From Amycolatopsis endophytica (GTDB lineage: Bacteria; Actinomycetota; Actinomycetes; Mycobacteriales; Pseudonocardiaceae): a stretch of DNA of 64,000 bases. The stretch spans positions 310,001-374,000 of the forward strand of contig NZ_JACCFK010000001.1 in the NCBI RefSeq assembly GCF_013410405.1, written 5' to 3'. The position numbers were made by a program, and so were the translations under genes. A model generated the notes under the pieces. It was not told where the DNA came from, made no database searches, and saw only the letters and a list, made by a program, of their open reading frames with translations. The number at the start of each line of letters is the position of its first letter. The first letter of the stretch is position 1. Of this stretch, positions 18,676 to 27,720 are shown piece after piece.

Positions 18676-19302
18676 ATGACCGCGGAACTACAGGGTTCGC
18701 TGTTCGGTCAGGCCGAGGAATGCTCGCTCGGTTCCCTGACCGGCGTACGGCGCACGGAACTGGGCGACGGCGCGTGGATCGATCTGCGTCCGGCGTGGCT
18801 GACGGGTGCGGACGTCCTGTTCGAACGCCTGGCCGCGAACGTGCCGTGGCACGCGGAACGGCGCCGGATGTACGACCGGGTCGTCGACGTGCCGCGGCTG
18901 TTGTCCTTCTACGGCGAGACGGACGCGTTGCCGGATCCGGTGCTGGACGAGGCGCGGGACGCGTTGAGCCGGTACTACGCGGAGCAACTGGGCGAGCCGT
19001 TCCGCACGGCCGGCCTGTGCTTCTACCGCGACGGACGGGACAGCGTCGCCTGGCACGGTGACACGATCGGACGAGGAGCCACCCACGACACGATGGTGGC
19101 CATCGTGTCCGTCGGCGCGCCGCGAAGCCTGCTGCTGCGCCCACGCGGCGGCGGGGCGGCCGTGCGGCAGGCACTCGGCCCCGGGGATCTGATCGTCATG
19201 GGCGGTTCGTGCCAGCGGACGTGGGAACACGCGGTGCCGAAGACCAGCAAGCCGGTCGGGCCGCGGATCAGCATCCAGTTCCGCCCACGCGGTGTCCGCT
19301 GA
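18676..19302 (+). CDS. alkB: AlkB-type 2-oxoglutarate/Fe(II) DNA-repair dioxygenase
   Basis: A 208-aa enzyme of the AlkB family that removes alkyl groups from DNA bases by oxidative demethylation. The iron ligands are visible as AWHGDTIGR (HxD) and the distal His in TWEHAVPKT, with the 2-oxoglutarate Arg in GPRISIQFRPR. An SOS box sits directly over its promoter, so it is probably induced by DNA damage. It follows the decayed dehydrogenase gene and is otherwise isolated. Confidence 0.93.
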   Translation: MTAELQGSLFGQAEECSLGSLTGVRRTELGDGAWIDLRPAWLTGADVLFERLAANVPWHAERRRMYDRVVDVPRLLSFYGETDALPDPVLDEARDALSRYYAEQLGEPFRTAGLCFYRDGRDSVAWHGDTIGRGATHDTMVAIVSVGAPRSLLLRPRGGGAAVRQALGPGDLIVMGGSCQRTWEHAVPKTSKPVGPRISIQFRPRGVR

Positions 19303-19454
19303 CGCGCGAAGGCCGGGCGGGAAAGGCAGAGCCGGGGAAAGACCGCAGCGTCTCCCCCAGCGTGGTCCGCATCCACGAGCGGACTCGGAAAGCGCCGGCA
19401 GGGGCACCGGCCACCGCGGGTGCCCTCATCGACGTCGTCACCCCCGTGCAGGGG

Positions 19455-20048
19455 TCAGGAACGCGCCCAACGGTCGCCGAGCGTGGCCCATTCGCTCGTC
19501 CACCTCGCGGCGCGCCTGCGGTCGAGCACGAACCGCGTCATCCAGTACGCGGCAACCAGCACCAGCGCCGCGACCAGCCACGCGAAGATGCCCGCCAGAA
19601 CACCGGTGGTCGCCGCGTCGGTGGAGCTGATCGGCGCCGGCGTGGGATCGCCTGCCTCGTTCAGCCACACCGGCACCTTCGTGCCGGCCGTCGCACCGGG
19701 ATCCGCCGACACGACGCCCGTTTTCGGCTCCCCGCCGTTGTAGGTCCACTCCGCGCGCACCCCGGCCGAGCCGCTCGTCGAGAACGCGCCCTCCGTCGCC
19801 GGCACCGGCGTCGGAGCGTCGTCGATCAGCGTCGCGGTCACCTGGTGACGCGTCGCCTGCTGTTGTTCGGACACCGCCAGCTGGCCACCGTACGTCTGGG
19901 ATCCGGTGAACAACGCCAGCGGAATCGCGACGAGAAGGCCCAGCACCACCACGAACAGCAGCGCGGCCTCGACCCGGTCGGACGTTCTGGCCAACGGGTT
20001 GCGACCGATGTGCAGGCGTCGCCAGAAACGCCCGATTGGTCCGGTCAC
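19455..20048 (-). CDS. Membrane protein of the Rv1733c type
   Basis: A 197-aa protein with two transmembrane segments, one near the N-terminus (ALLFVVVLGLLVAIPLALF, about 27-45) and one near the C-terminus (TTGVLAGIFAWLVAALVLVAAYW), enclosing an extracytoplasmic domain of about 95 residues. The RNPLARTSDRVE motif before the first segment is typical of the Rv1733c-like family of actinobacteria. GTG 20048 is chosen because GGGGGA precedes it by 7 bases. Function unknown. Confidence 0.82.
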   Translation of the reverse strand: MTGPIGRFWRRLHIGRNPLARTSDRVEAALLFVVVLGLLVAIPLALFTGSQTYGGQLAVSEQQQATRHQVTATLIDDAPTPVPATEGAFSTSGSAGVRAEWTYNGGEPKTGVVSADPGATAGTKVPVWLNEAGDPTPAPISSTDAATTGVLAGIFAWLVAALVLVAAYWMTRFVLDRRRAARWTSEWATLGDRWARS

Positions 20049-20671
20049 GGTCCCATCCCCCTTTCCTCTGCTACCTCGGCAAGCACAATCGCAATACCCA
20101 CTGTGCCGCGCCCGTACCCGAATTGGCACTGAAACGAGACCAAGACCGCTGTGAGGAGCCCCTCACAGCGGAGCAAGATCGGGATGTATCCATGCTGGCA
20201 CTGGTGAACGGTTCACGACATCGACCGAAAGGGCTTTCCGTGACCGTCGGGAGACACGCTCCGTGACCGCCTCGACCTGGCGATGGGCCGCCGAGAGCCC
20301 GTCCCGGCACCGAGCGGCTGTTATCGTCCGTTGATGTGCGCCGTTGTGGGATAATTGAGCAATACCACTGTGGTGTTACACATTTGCCAGACAATTCTTG
20401 TCATATTCTTTGCGCCGCACGGTAGCCGTTCCCTAGACCAAAAGGGTGACGACGAAAGTATTGCGCGAATCTTGCAATCACCCCGCGTCGCCGTCGAGCC
20501 AAGGAGGGTCAGCTCACGACACAACGCCGTGCGCCCCGCCGAGAGGGTGCTCCCAGCCCCCGCTCGGTCTGCGCCGACTTCGAGAACGATGTACAACACG
20601 TCGCCGACCTGCGGGTGTCCCCGAGCCAGCCGCCCGCCAGTCCACGGTGGACAAGCCGGGCCGACAACGAA
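20049..20671. other. Gene-free stretch with two palindromes
   Basis: No convincing gene is seen. A perfect 10-bp stem with 4-nt loop lies at 20147-20170 (CGCTGTGAGG, AGCC, complement). An A+T-richer patch at about 20345-20420 holds a GATAAT -10-like box (20350-20355) and a 17-bp palindrome with one mismatch (AATACCAC-T-GTGGTGTT, 20361-20377) that looks like a repressor site, but the sequence downstream has no recognisable protein. Confidence 0.5.
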
Positions 20672-20704
20672 AAAGACCGCCAGCCTGAGCGGCTGACGGT
20701 CTTT
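20672..20704 (-). terminator. Terminator of the tRNA-Gln/tRNA-Glu transcript
   Basis: AAAGACCG and CAGCC pair with GGCTG and CGGTCTTT around a 5-nt loop, with one mismatched pair. In the minus direction it ends in a short U run, directly after tRNA-Glu. Confidence 0.8.
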
Positions 20705-20709
20705 CGCTG

Positions 20710-20782
20710 TACCCCCGATGGGATTCGAACCCACGCTACCGGCGTGAGAGGCCGGCGTCCTAGGCCGCTAGACGACGGGGGC
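20710..20782 (-). tRNA. tRNA-Glu (CUC)
   Basis: A 73-nt cloverleaf on the minus strand: acceptor GCCCCCG, D arm GTCTAGCGGCCTAGGAC, anticodon arm with CTC in GCCGGCCTCTCACGCCGG, T arm GTGGGTTCGAATCCCAT and discriminator A. CCA is not encoded. It sits next to tRNA-Gln near gltX, as in mycobacteria. Confidence 0.95.
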
Positions 20783-20838
20783 CAGGTCTTTCCGTGTTGC
20801 GAGAGGAACCTTACCAGAGCTGGTTTTTCCTCTTGCAG

Positions 20839-20910
20839 CTGGGGTACCAGGACTCGAACCTAGACTAACAGAGCCAGAATCTGTCGTGCTGCCAATTACA
20901 CCATACCCCA
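20839..20910 (-). tRNA. tRNA-Gln (CUG)
   Basis: A 72-nt cloverleaf on the minus strand: acceptor TGGGGTA/TACCCCA, anticodon CTG in ACAGATTCTGGCTCTGT, T arm with GGTTCGAGTCC and discriminator G. With gltX and gatCAB in the same window it fits Gln-tRNA formation by transamidation of Glu-tRNA(Gln). Confidence 0.95.
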
Positions 20911-21003
20911 ACGGTTCGCCGTTCCGATTCGCGACTCGGCGCGGCTCCGCTGGGAAGAAATATAGCCTAGGCCCGTCACCGGGGCGTAACCGGGGGGTCC
21001 ACC

Positions 21004-21801
21004 TCAGCGCTGCGCGGGCACCCCGATCCGGGCAAACTCGCTGACCAGCAGCTGCGGGAGCTCGTCGAGGCCGCCGATGACGTGCACGCCCTCGGGCACC
21101 TCCGCGTCGCCGCCGTCGCGGTCGAGCCAGACGCCCTCCAGGCCGGCGTCGCGGGCCCCGACGGCGTCGGTGTGCAGCTTGTCGCCGACGTGGGCGGCCT
21201 CACAAGGATCGCAGTCCAGCACCGCGCACACGGAGTGGAACATCACCGCATCGGGTTTGGCGGCGCCGACCTCACCGGCGATGGCGATGTGGTCGAAGAA
21301 CCGCGACAGCCCCAGATCGGCCAGCTTGGTCCGCTGGTGGGCACCCGAGGCGTTGGTCACAGCGGCGATGCGAACATCCGCCGCGCGCAACCACTCCAGG
21401 CACGGCAGCACGTCGTGGAACAGACGCCACGAGCCACGCAGCACCTCCTTGCGGCGGCACTCGAACCGGGCCACGTCCTCCGGATCCATCACCACGCCCA
21501 TCTCCGCGAGGAAGCACTGGGTGCGGCGCTGGTGCATGACGGCGTAATCGATCTCGCCCGCGACCACGCGGGCGACGTGCCAGTCGGTGATGCGCTCCCA
21601 CAGCGGCCACATGTCGGCGCGGCCGATGAGCAGTGAGAGGGCACGCTTGCTCGCGTAACTGAAATCGATCAGGGTGTCGTCGATGTCCAGGCACACCAGC
21701 CGCAGGCTGGACGGTCTCCAGGGGTCGGCCGGGTCATCCCCCAGACTCGACTCGGGGAGGACACGGACGCGGGTAGGAGTGCAGGGACGCGCAAAATCCA
21801 C
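21004..21801 (-). CDS. HAD-superfamily hydrolase
   Basis: A 265-aa phosphatase-like protein. Motif I is RLVCLDIDDTLIDFS (nucleophile Asp), motif II lies in IAAVTNASGAHQ, motif III Lys in GAAKPDAVMFH, and motif IV in HVGDKLHTDAVGARDAG. The cap is helical (subclass C1). Substrate unknown. It lies between the tRNAs and gltX on the same strand, 80 bases after gltX. The N-terminal 30 residues before motif I are not conserved, so the true start may be further in. Confidence 0.88.
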   Translation of the reverse strand: MDFARPCTPTRVRVLPESSLGDDPADPWRPSSLRLVCLDIDDTLIDFSYASKRALSLLIGRADMWPLWERITDWHVARVVAGEIDYAVMHQRRTQCFLAEMGVVMDPEDVARFECRRKEVLRGSWRLFHDVLPCLEWLRAADVRIAAVTNASGAHQRTKLADLGLSRFFDHIAIAGEVGAAKPDAVMFHSVCAVLDCDPCEAAHVGDKLHTDAVGARDAGLEGVWLDRDGGDAEVPEGVHVIGGLDELPQLLVSEFARIGVPAQR

Positions 21802-21882
21802 CCAGCGAGGCTAGGCGAGAACTACGCTGAGCGGTTCGGCCGACAAGGTGAATCAGCGCGTTGTTTCGTGCCCCGTTTCGCT

Positions 21883-23364
21883 CTACTCAGGGTTGCCGGG
21901 CAGAGCGTTACGCAGACGTCCGAGTGAAACCTCACGCCCCAGGAGTTCCATCGACTCGTACAACGGCGGCGACACGGTGCGACCGGTGATCGCGACACGC
22001 ACCGGGGCGAAGGCCTTGCGTGGCTTGAGTCCCAGGCCCTCGACCAGCGCGTCCTTGAGGGCCTGCTCGATGGCCGCGGTCTCCCACGACGGCAGCGCCT
22101 CCAGCGCCTCGATCGATGCCCGCAGCACGGGTTCGGCCTCCGGCTTGAGGTTCTTCGCCGCCGCGTCCTCCTCGGGCGCGAACTCCTCCTCGGTCACGAA
22201 CAGGAAGCGCACCAGTGGCGCGGCGTCACCCAGCACGGTCACGCGCTCCTGCACCAGCGGCGCGATGGCGCGCAGCCGGGTCATCTGGTCGTCCGACGGC
22301 TCGGCGGGCAGCACCCCGGCCGTCTGGAGGTAGGGCACCGCGCGCTGGACGAAGTCCTCCGCGTCGAGCGCGCGGACGTGCACGGCGTTGATCGCTTCGG
22401 CCTTCTTCACGTCGAAACGCGCCGGGTTGGCGCTCACCTTCGAGATCTCGAACGCCCGCACCAGTTCGTCGACCGTGAAGGTGTCGCGGTCGTCGGCGAT
22501 CGACCAGCCCAGCAGGGCCAGGTAGTTGAGCAGCCCCTCGCGGATGAAACCCCGGTCGCGGTAGTTGAACAGGTTCGACTGGGGGTCGCGTTTGGACAGT
22601 TTGCGGTTGCCCTCGCCGGTCACGTACGGCAGGTGGCCGAACTCGGGCGTGAACTCCGCGACGCCGATGCGCTGCAGCGCCCGGTACAGCGCGATCTGCC
22701 GCGGTGTCGACGGGAGCAGGTCCTCGCCGCGCAGGACGTGCGTGATGCGCATCAGCGCGTCGTCGACCGGGTTCGTCAGCGTGTACAGCGGGTCACCGTT
22801 GGCGCGCACCAGGACCGGGTCCGGGATCGAGCCGGCCGGGAAGCTGATCTCGCCGCGGACCAGGTCGTTCCACGCGAGGTCCTCGTCCGGCATGCGCAGC
22901 CGCAACACCGGAGCACGGCCCTCGGCGCGGTAGGACTCGCGCTGCTCCGCGGTGAGGTCGCGGTCGAAGTTGTCGTAGCCGAGCTGGGGGTCCTGTCCCC
23001 GGGCCTTGCGGCGCTCGGTGACCTCTTCGTTCGTCGAGAACGCCTCGTACAGCTCGCCCGCGTCGAGCAGGCGGCGCGCGACGTCGGCGTAGATGTCGCG
23101 GCGTTCGCTCTGCCGGTACGGGCCGTACTCGCCACCGGCGTCGGGACCCTCGTCCCAGTCGAGACCGAGCCAGCGCAGCGCCTCCAGCAACTGCTGGTAC
23201 GACTCCTCGCTGTCGCGGGCGGCGTCGGTGTCCTCGATGCGGAACACCAGGCTGCCACCGTGGTGCCGGGCGAAGGCCCAGTTGAACAGCGCCGTGCGGA
23301 TGAGCCCCACGTGCGGGGTTCCGGTGGGCGACGGGCAGAAGCGGGCGCGGACTGTCTCAGTCAT
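21883..23364 (-). CDS. gltX: Glutamyl-tRNA synthetase
   Basis: A 493-aa class I synthetase that charges tRNA-Glu. The HIGH-type signature is [15 protein letters not shown] and the KMSKS-type loop is [13 protein letters not shown]. With GatCAB also encoded here, the enzyme is expected to be non-discriminating and to charge tRNA-Gln with Glu as well. Normal length; ATG start at the conserved [13 protein letters not shown]. Confidence 0.97.
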   Translation of the reverse strand: MTETVRARFCPSPTGTPHVGLIRTALFNWAFARHHGGSLVFRIEDTDAARDSEESYQQLLEALRWLGLDWDEGPDAGGEYGPYRQSERRDIYADVARRLLDAGELYEAFSTNEEVTERRKARGQDPQLGYDNFDRDLTAEQRESYRAEGRAPVLRLRMPDEDLAWNDLVRGEISFPAGSIPDPVLVRANGDPLYTLTNPVDDALMRITHVLRGEDLLPSTPRQIALYRALQRIGVAEFTPEFGHLPYVTGEGNRKLSKRDPQSNLFNYRDRGFIREGLLNYLALLGWSIADDRDTFTVDELVRAFEISKVSANPARFDVKKAEAINAVHVRALDAEDFVQRAVPYLQTAGVLPAEPSDDQMTRLRAIAPLVQERVTVLGDAAPLVRFLFVTEEEFAPEEDAAAKNLKPEAEPVLRASIEALEALPSWETAAIEQALKDALVEGLGLKPRKAFAPVRVAITGRTVSPPLYESMELLGREVSLGRLRNALPGNPE

Positions 23365-23410
23365 AACCCGTTCAGCCTATCCCGCTTGACCAGGCGTTCG
23401 GAGAGCGCCA

Positions 23411-23443
23411 TGCTGGAATTATTCAACGCATAATGAATTAAGG
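23411..23443 (+). promoter_or_regulatory. A+T-rich promoter/operator of the flavoprotein gene
   Basis: A sharp A+T-rich island in a very G+C-rich region. ATTCA and TGAAT (23420-23437) form a short inverted repeat around ACGCATAA, with TAATGA as a possible -10. Its form suggests a MarR- or TetR-like site, but no such regulator is adjacent. Confidence 0.4.
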
Positions 23444-23453
23444 GATGAGGGCG

Positions 23454-24668
23454 ATGACCGAACGCACGACCTGCCTCGTCGCCGGCGGCGGACCGGCGGG
23501 GATGATCCTCGGATTGCTGCTCGCGCGGGCCGGGGTCGAGGTGACGGTGCTGGAAAAGCACGCCGATTTCCTGCGTGACTTCCGGGGCGACACCGTGCAC
23601 CCGTCAACCCTGCGGTTGCTGGACGAGCTGGGCCTTGGCGAGAAGTTCCGGAAGCTGCCGCAGAGCAGGATGGACACGGTGTCGCTGCCGGGGCCGCCCG
23701 TGTTGACGATCGCCGACTTCCGGAAGCTGAAGATCGCGCATCCCTACGTCGCGATGGTGCCGCAGTGGGACCTGCTCGACATGCTGGCCGACGCGGGACA
23801 GGCGGAACCGCACTTCCACCTGCGGATGAACACCGAGGTCACCGGGCTGATCCAGGAGTCCGGCCGGGTTACCGGCGTGCGGTACCGGACGGCGGAGGGC
23901 GGAACCGGCGAGATCCACGCGGAGCTGACCATCGGGTGCGACGGGCGTTGGTCGTCGGTGCGGCGGGCAGCCGGGCTGGAGCCGCGGGAGTTCCCGGTGC
24001 CGATCGACGCGTGGTGGTTCCGGCTGCCGCGCGAGGGGAACGAAAACGCCACACTGGTGCCGGAAATGCGGGACGGGCACTTCGCGGTCGTCATTCCGCG
24101 CGAGGATTACTTCCAGATTGCCTACCTGGCGGGAAAGGGCCTCGACGCGCGTCTGCGAGCCGAAGGTGTGGAAGCGTTCCGCGACCGGTTGCGCACCGTG
24201 CTTCCCCAACTGGCGGGCAGAGTGACCGCGATCGAGTCGATGGACGAGGTGAAGCACCTCGACGTACGGCTCAACCTGCTGCGACGCTGGCACCATGACG
24301 GCGTGCTGTGCATCGGCGACGCGGCACACGCGATGTCCCCCATCGCGGGCGTCGGGATCAACCTGGCGGTGCAGGATGCCGTCGCCGCGGCACGCCTGCT
24401 GGCCACTCCCCTGCGACGCGGACGAGTCACCTCACGCGACCTCGCACGCATCCACCGTCGCCGCCTGGCGCCGACGCTGCTGGTGCAGGGCATCCAGCGC
24501 ATGATGCACCGGGTCGTGATCCGCCCGGTGATCGAAGGCCGCCGCAACGGCCCCCCGAAACCCTTGGTACGACTGATGAACACCATCCCCGCCGCATGCC
24601 GGGTACCCGCCTACCTGATCGGCGTCGGCCTGCTCCCCGAGCACGCCCCACCCTGGGCCCGCCGCTGA
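23454..24668 (+). CDS. FAD-dependent monooxygenase (PHBH/UbiH fold)
   Basis: A 404-aa flavoprotein. The FAD-binding GGGPAGMILGLLLARAG is at residues 12-28, followed by LEKHADFLRDFRGDTVHP; the second FAD motif GDAAHAMSPIAGVGINLAVQDA is near residue 285. These enzymes hydroxylate aromatic or polyketide-like substrates with NAD(P)H and oxygen; the substrate is unknown. I prefer ATG 23454 (AGGG 4 bases upstream) over ATG 23445. No redox partner or cluster is adjacent. Confidence 0.9.
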   Translation: MTERTTCLVAGGGPAGMILGLLLARAGVEVTVLEKHADFLRDFRGDTVHPSTLRLLDELGLGEKFRKLPQSRMDTVSLPGPPVLTIADFRKLKIAHPYVAMVPQWDLLDMLADAGQAEPHFHLRMNTEVTGLIQESGRVTGVRYRTAEGGTGEIHAELTIGCDGRWSSVRRAAGLEPREFPVPIDAWWFRLPREGNENATLVPEMRDGHFAVVIPREDYFQIAYLAGKGLDARLRAEGVEAFRDRLRTVLPQLAGRVTAIESMDEVKHLDVRLNLLRRWHHDGVLCIGDAAHAMSPIAGVGINLAVQDAVAAARLLATPLRRGRVTSRDLARIHRRRLAPTLLVQGIQRMMHRVVIRPVIEGRRNGPPKPLVRLMNTIPAACRVPAYLIGVGLLPEHAPPWARR

Positions 24669-24690
24669 CCCCTCGCTCCCCTCCACGCAG

Positions 24691-24801
24691 CAACACGCCG
24701 CCGCGAGCGGCAAACACGGCGCCCGCAACAGCCAACACGGCGCCCGGAACGGCCAACACGACGGCTCGGCGTGTTGGCCGCTCCCGGCAGCGTGTTGGCC
24801 G
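24691..24801. repeat. 21-bp array turning into its own inverted copies (second locus)
   Basis: GGCAAACACG (24710), AGCCAACACG (24731) and GGCCAACACG (24752) recur every 21 bases, followed by inverted CGTGTTGGCC at 24771 and 24792, again 21 apart. A weaker GCAACACGCC lies at 24691. The two halves can form a large hairpin in the convergent gap between the flavoprotein and FAH-hydrolase genes, likely acting as a two-way terminator. Confidence 0.75.
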
Positions 24802-24812
24802 CTCGCGTCAGT

Positions 24813-24860
24813 CGACTACCGGCCGCCAGCGCGACCAGCGGACACGGGATGACCACCCGG
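24813..24860 (+). repeat. Remnant D of the dispersed element
   Basis: Carries the right end of the element only: GACTACCGG, CCAGCGC and GGGATGACCACCC, in the order seen in copies A and B, with the hairpin core absent. It abuts the 21-bp array, as copy A does. Confidence 0.5.
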
Positions 24861-24890
24861 CTCGTTTGAGGGCGCGCCGCCCAGCGTCGG

Positions 24891-25649
24891 TCAGGCGTTC
24901 TGCACCGGGTTCGTCAGGGTGCCGATGCCCTCGACGGTGATCGAGACCGACTGGCCGTCCGTGATCTGTCCCACGCCCGCCGGGGTGCCGGTCAGGATGA
25001 CGTCGCCGGGCAGCAGGGTCATCACGCCGGACACGAACTCGACCAGGTCGGGGATCTTGTGGATCAGCAGCGAGGTGCGGGAGTCCTGCTTCAATTCCCC
25101 GTCGACCTCCGTGCGGATCGCCAGGTCGTCGGCGTCCACCGACGTTTCGATCCACGGGCCGAGTGGGCAGAAGGTGTCGAAACCCTTCGCGCGGCCCCAC
25201 TGGCCATCCGATTTTTGCAGATCACGGGCGCTCACGTCGTTGGCGATCGTGTAACCCAGGATCGCGGCGCCGGCCTGGGCGGCCTTCACGTTGCGCACCG
25301 GCTGGCCGATCACCACGGCCAGCTCGCCCTCGAAGTCCACCCGCTCGGACGCGGCGGGCAGGCGGATCGCGGCGTTCGGACCGATCACGCTGGTCGAGGG
25401 CTTGAGGAACATCATCGGCGACTCCGGCACCTCGTTGCCGAACTCGGCCGCGTGCTCGGCGTAGTTCCGGCCGATCGCGATGACCTTCGACGGCAGGATC
25501 GGCGCGAGCAACCGGACGTCGGCCAGCGCGAAACGCTTGCCCGTGTAGTTCGGCTGGCCGAACGGGTGATCGGCGATTTCCAGGAGCTCTTCGCCGTCGA
25601 CCGAAGCGAACGCGACCCCACCGGCATGAGCAACTCGAGCTAGACGCAC
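24891..25649 (-). CDS. Fumarylacetoacetate hydrolase-family protein
   Basis: A 252-aa FAH-family protein. The catalytic/metal-binding segments are VIAIGRNYAEHAAEFG, FEGELAVVIG (metal Glu) and YTIANDVSARDLQ, with LTGTPAGVG near the C-terminus. Family members act as oxaloacetate decarboxylases, acylpyruvases or hydratases; which reaction occurs here is open. It holds the Rv2993c position near gltX. Confidence 0.92.
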   Translation of the reverse strand: MRLARVAHAGGVAFASVDGEELLEIADHPFGQPNYTGKRFALADVRLLAPILPSKVIAIGRNYAEHAAEFGNEVPESPMMFLKPSTSVIGPNAAIRLPAASERVDFEGELAVVIGQPVRNVKAAQAGAAILGYTIANDVSARDLQKSDGQWGRAKGFDTFCPLGPWIETSVDADDLAIRTEVDGELKQDSRTSLLIHKIPDLVEFVSGVMTLLPGDVILTGTPAGVGQITDGQSVSITVEGIGTLTNPVQNA

Positions 25650-25717
25650 CCACCCAGCCTAGTCATCCGCGCCCACCCCAGCACGCGGGGTCATGGGCAG
25701 ACGCACCACTGTGGCAG

Positions 25718-27676
25718 CTACTTCGACGCCCAGAGGACGCCGCCGAGGTCGTGGCGGCCGGCTTGCAGCGCGGCGAAGCCGGGGTCGCGGAAACCGGCGA
25801 CGCGCAGCAGGTGCAGCCACTCCCAGCGGCTGCGCAGTCCGCCACGATCCCACCAGCCGTCGCGGGCCGCGAACAGCACGTCGAGCGCCCACGGGCTGCC
25901 CTCGACGGTCGTCGGGCTCGCGGCCTCCGCCAGCACCAGGCGTCCACCGTCGGTGAGCATGCCCCGCAATCGCCGCAGCGCCATCTCCTTGTCCGCCGCG
26001 CAGTGCACCGCGTTGGTCGCGACGACGGTGTCGAACATCTCCGGTCCCGGCCCGGAGTCGAGGTCGTCCGGTCCGGCGTCGAGCACCCGGCCCCGCGCCC
26101 GCCCGTCCGCCGCGACGACTTCGGCCGCGTACTCGGCGTACACCGACATCGGCCACTCGCACATCAACCGGTACCGCTGCTCGAACGGCTCACCCTCGGC
26201 CAGCGCCGGCCACGTCGCGACGAGGGCATCCAGTGCGTCGTGCGCCGCCGTCCGGGTTCCGGAAACCGGTTGGCGCGGCGGGGAATGCGCGGCGGTCAGC
26301 GCCAGCGCCTCGCGGTGGACGGTGCGCGCCCGCGCGGTCGCCGGGCGCACCGGGGAAGTCAGGATCGACTGCGCAGCACGGCAGGCGTAGTCGAGCAGCT
26401 CCTCGTAGCGCAGCGCGCTCTCCCGCCGCACGGTCAGCCCGCGCGCCATCACCTGCCGCAGCGGCTGCCCGTTCTCCGCGGCGCGGTAGCCACGCGTGGA
26501 GAACACCGCCGGGCGGATCCGTGCGGTCCGGTGCATCTCCCGCAGCCCCTCGACGGCGCCGACCAGCGCGATCTCGTGTCCCAGCGCGGGTTCCGGCACG
26601 GCTACCGCGGCGAAGTCCCCGGACAGCCCTGCCTTCCGCCACTCCCCCTCGATGTCGGCGGGGTGCAGCCGCTGCCCGCCGCGCTCGATGAGTTCGGCGG
26701 ACCGGCCGTGCAGCACGAGGAAGCCGTCGCGCAGCTCGCCACGATCGCCGGTGCGCAACCACCCGTCGGGAGTCCGCACCCGCGCGCTCTGCTCGGGCTC
26801 GCCCCAGTACCCGCGCATCAGTTCCGGTGCGCGGAGCCACACTTCGCCGTCCTCCACGCGCAGTTCGGTACCCGGCAACGGAACGCCGACGGGCGGCGCG
26901 TGCCGCACGTACTGCTCCTGGAAAGCACCGGCGTCCAGCAACGGCATCGTGGTGCTGGCGTTGACCGCTTCGGTGAGCCCGTACGCCTGCCGCAGCCGCG
27001 GGCCGTAACGCGCCGCGAACTCCTTCGCCAGCTCACGTGTGAGCGGGGCGCCCGAGGTGATCACGTACTCCAGGCAGTCCGGCCACGGGACACCGGCGCG
27101 CACGACCTCCCGAAGCTGGGACGGCACGAGCGACGCGGTCTGTACGCTCTTCGCCTCGACCGCGGCGAAGAACGTCACGGGGTCGAACCGCTCGGCCAGC
27201 ACCAGTGGCGCGTCGGTGAGCCGGGTGCCGACCAGTGACATCACGAGCGCGGTCACCTGGTGCAGTGGCAGCGCGGTCGCGTGCGGACGGACCGGTGAGA
27301 ACCCGTGCAGCGCCGCGGTCCGCGCCGCGTTGCCGGACACCTCGTCGCGGCCGAGCATCACGAGCCTGCCGGAGCCGGGGGTGCGCACCACGAACGCGAG
27401 ACCGGTCGCGTCCGGGTGGCCGGGTTCGCCGTCGAGCGAGGTCACCCGCGCCGCACGCGGTGGGCCGTCGACGACCGCCGATGCCCGGACCGCGGTGGCC
27501 ACCTGGACCAACTCGGCGTCGGAGGCGCGCGCACGCAGGGGAACCGCCACCAGCCTGCGGTCCGCGCAGGCCAGCAGCAGCTCGGCGAAGGCATCGCCGG
27601 AGGGACAGCGCAACACCACCCGGGCGTTGTCCGGGAGATCGTCGAGCGTCGGCCGCCATGGCTCCACGGCCTCCAC
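25718..27676 (-). CDS. Degenerate adenylation domain fused to a truncated methyltransferase domain
   Basis: About 652 aa. Residues 1-420 follow the acyl-adenylating (AMP-binding) fold: QAYGLTEA at 230-237, GWLRTGDRGEL at 306-315 and LHGRSAELIERGGQRLHP at 322-339. The phosphate loop is eroded (RTPGSGRLVMLG at about 98-109) and the catalytic Lys is replaced: ENGQPLR at 401-407 where NGK is expected. The last 150 residues resemble a PKS/NRPS-type methyltransferase (FDTVVATNAVH, GGRLVLAEA, DGWWDRGGLRS), but the SAM-binding glycine loop is largely missing. GTG 27676 is a tentative start; translation may begin inside or after the cimA 3' end. Probably a pseudoenzyme or a decaying biosynthetic remnant. 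Confidence 0.7.
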   Translation of the reverse strand: MEAVEPWRPTLDDLPDNARVVLRCPSGDAFAELLLACADRRLVAVPLRARASDAELVQVATAVRASAVVDGPPRAARVTSLDGEPGHPDATGLAFVVRTPGSGRLVMLGRDEVSGNAARTAALHGFSPVRPHATALPLHQVTALVMSLVGTRLTDAPLVLAERFDPVTFFAAVEAKSVQTASLVPSQLREVVRAGVPWPDCLEYVITSGAPLTRELAKEFAARYGPRLRQAYGLTEAVNASTTMPLLDAGAFQEQYVRHAPPVGVPLPGTELRVEDGEVWLRAPELMRGYWGEPEQSARVRTPDGWLRTGDRGELRDGFLVLHGRSAELIERGGQRLHPADIEGEWRKAGLSGDFAAVAVPEPALGHEIALVGAVEGLREMHRTARIRPAVFSTRGYRAAENGQPLRQVMARGLTVRRESALRYEELLDYACRAAQSILTSPVRPATARARTVHREALALTAAHSPPRQPVSGTRTAAHDALDALVATWPALAEGEPFEQRYRLMCEWPMSVYAEYAAEVVAADGRARGRVLDAGPDDLDSGPGPEMFDTVVATNAVHCAADKEMALRRLRGMLTDGGRLVLAEAASPTTVEGSPWALDVLFAARDGWWDRGGLRSRWEWLHLLRVAGFRDPGFAALQAGRHDLGGVLWASK

Positions 27677-27720
27677 GATGTCGGCTCGGCGGGACCCGGT
27701 GCAGGGGGCGAGTCCCGCCC

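Noticed and set aside
20321..20734. Minus-strand open frame of 137 codons
   Set aside because: Its first codons are the tRNA-Glu gene and the tRNA terminator; no homology.
20710..20910. tRNA genes as integration site of a mobile element
   Set aside because: No integrase, no duplicated tRNA end and no phage-like genes nearby.
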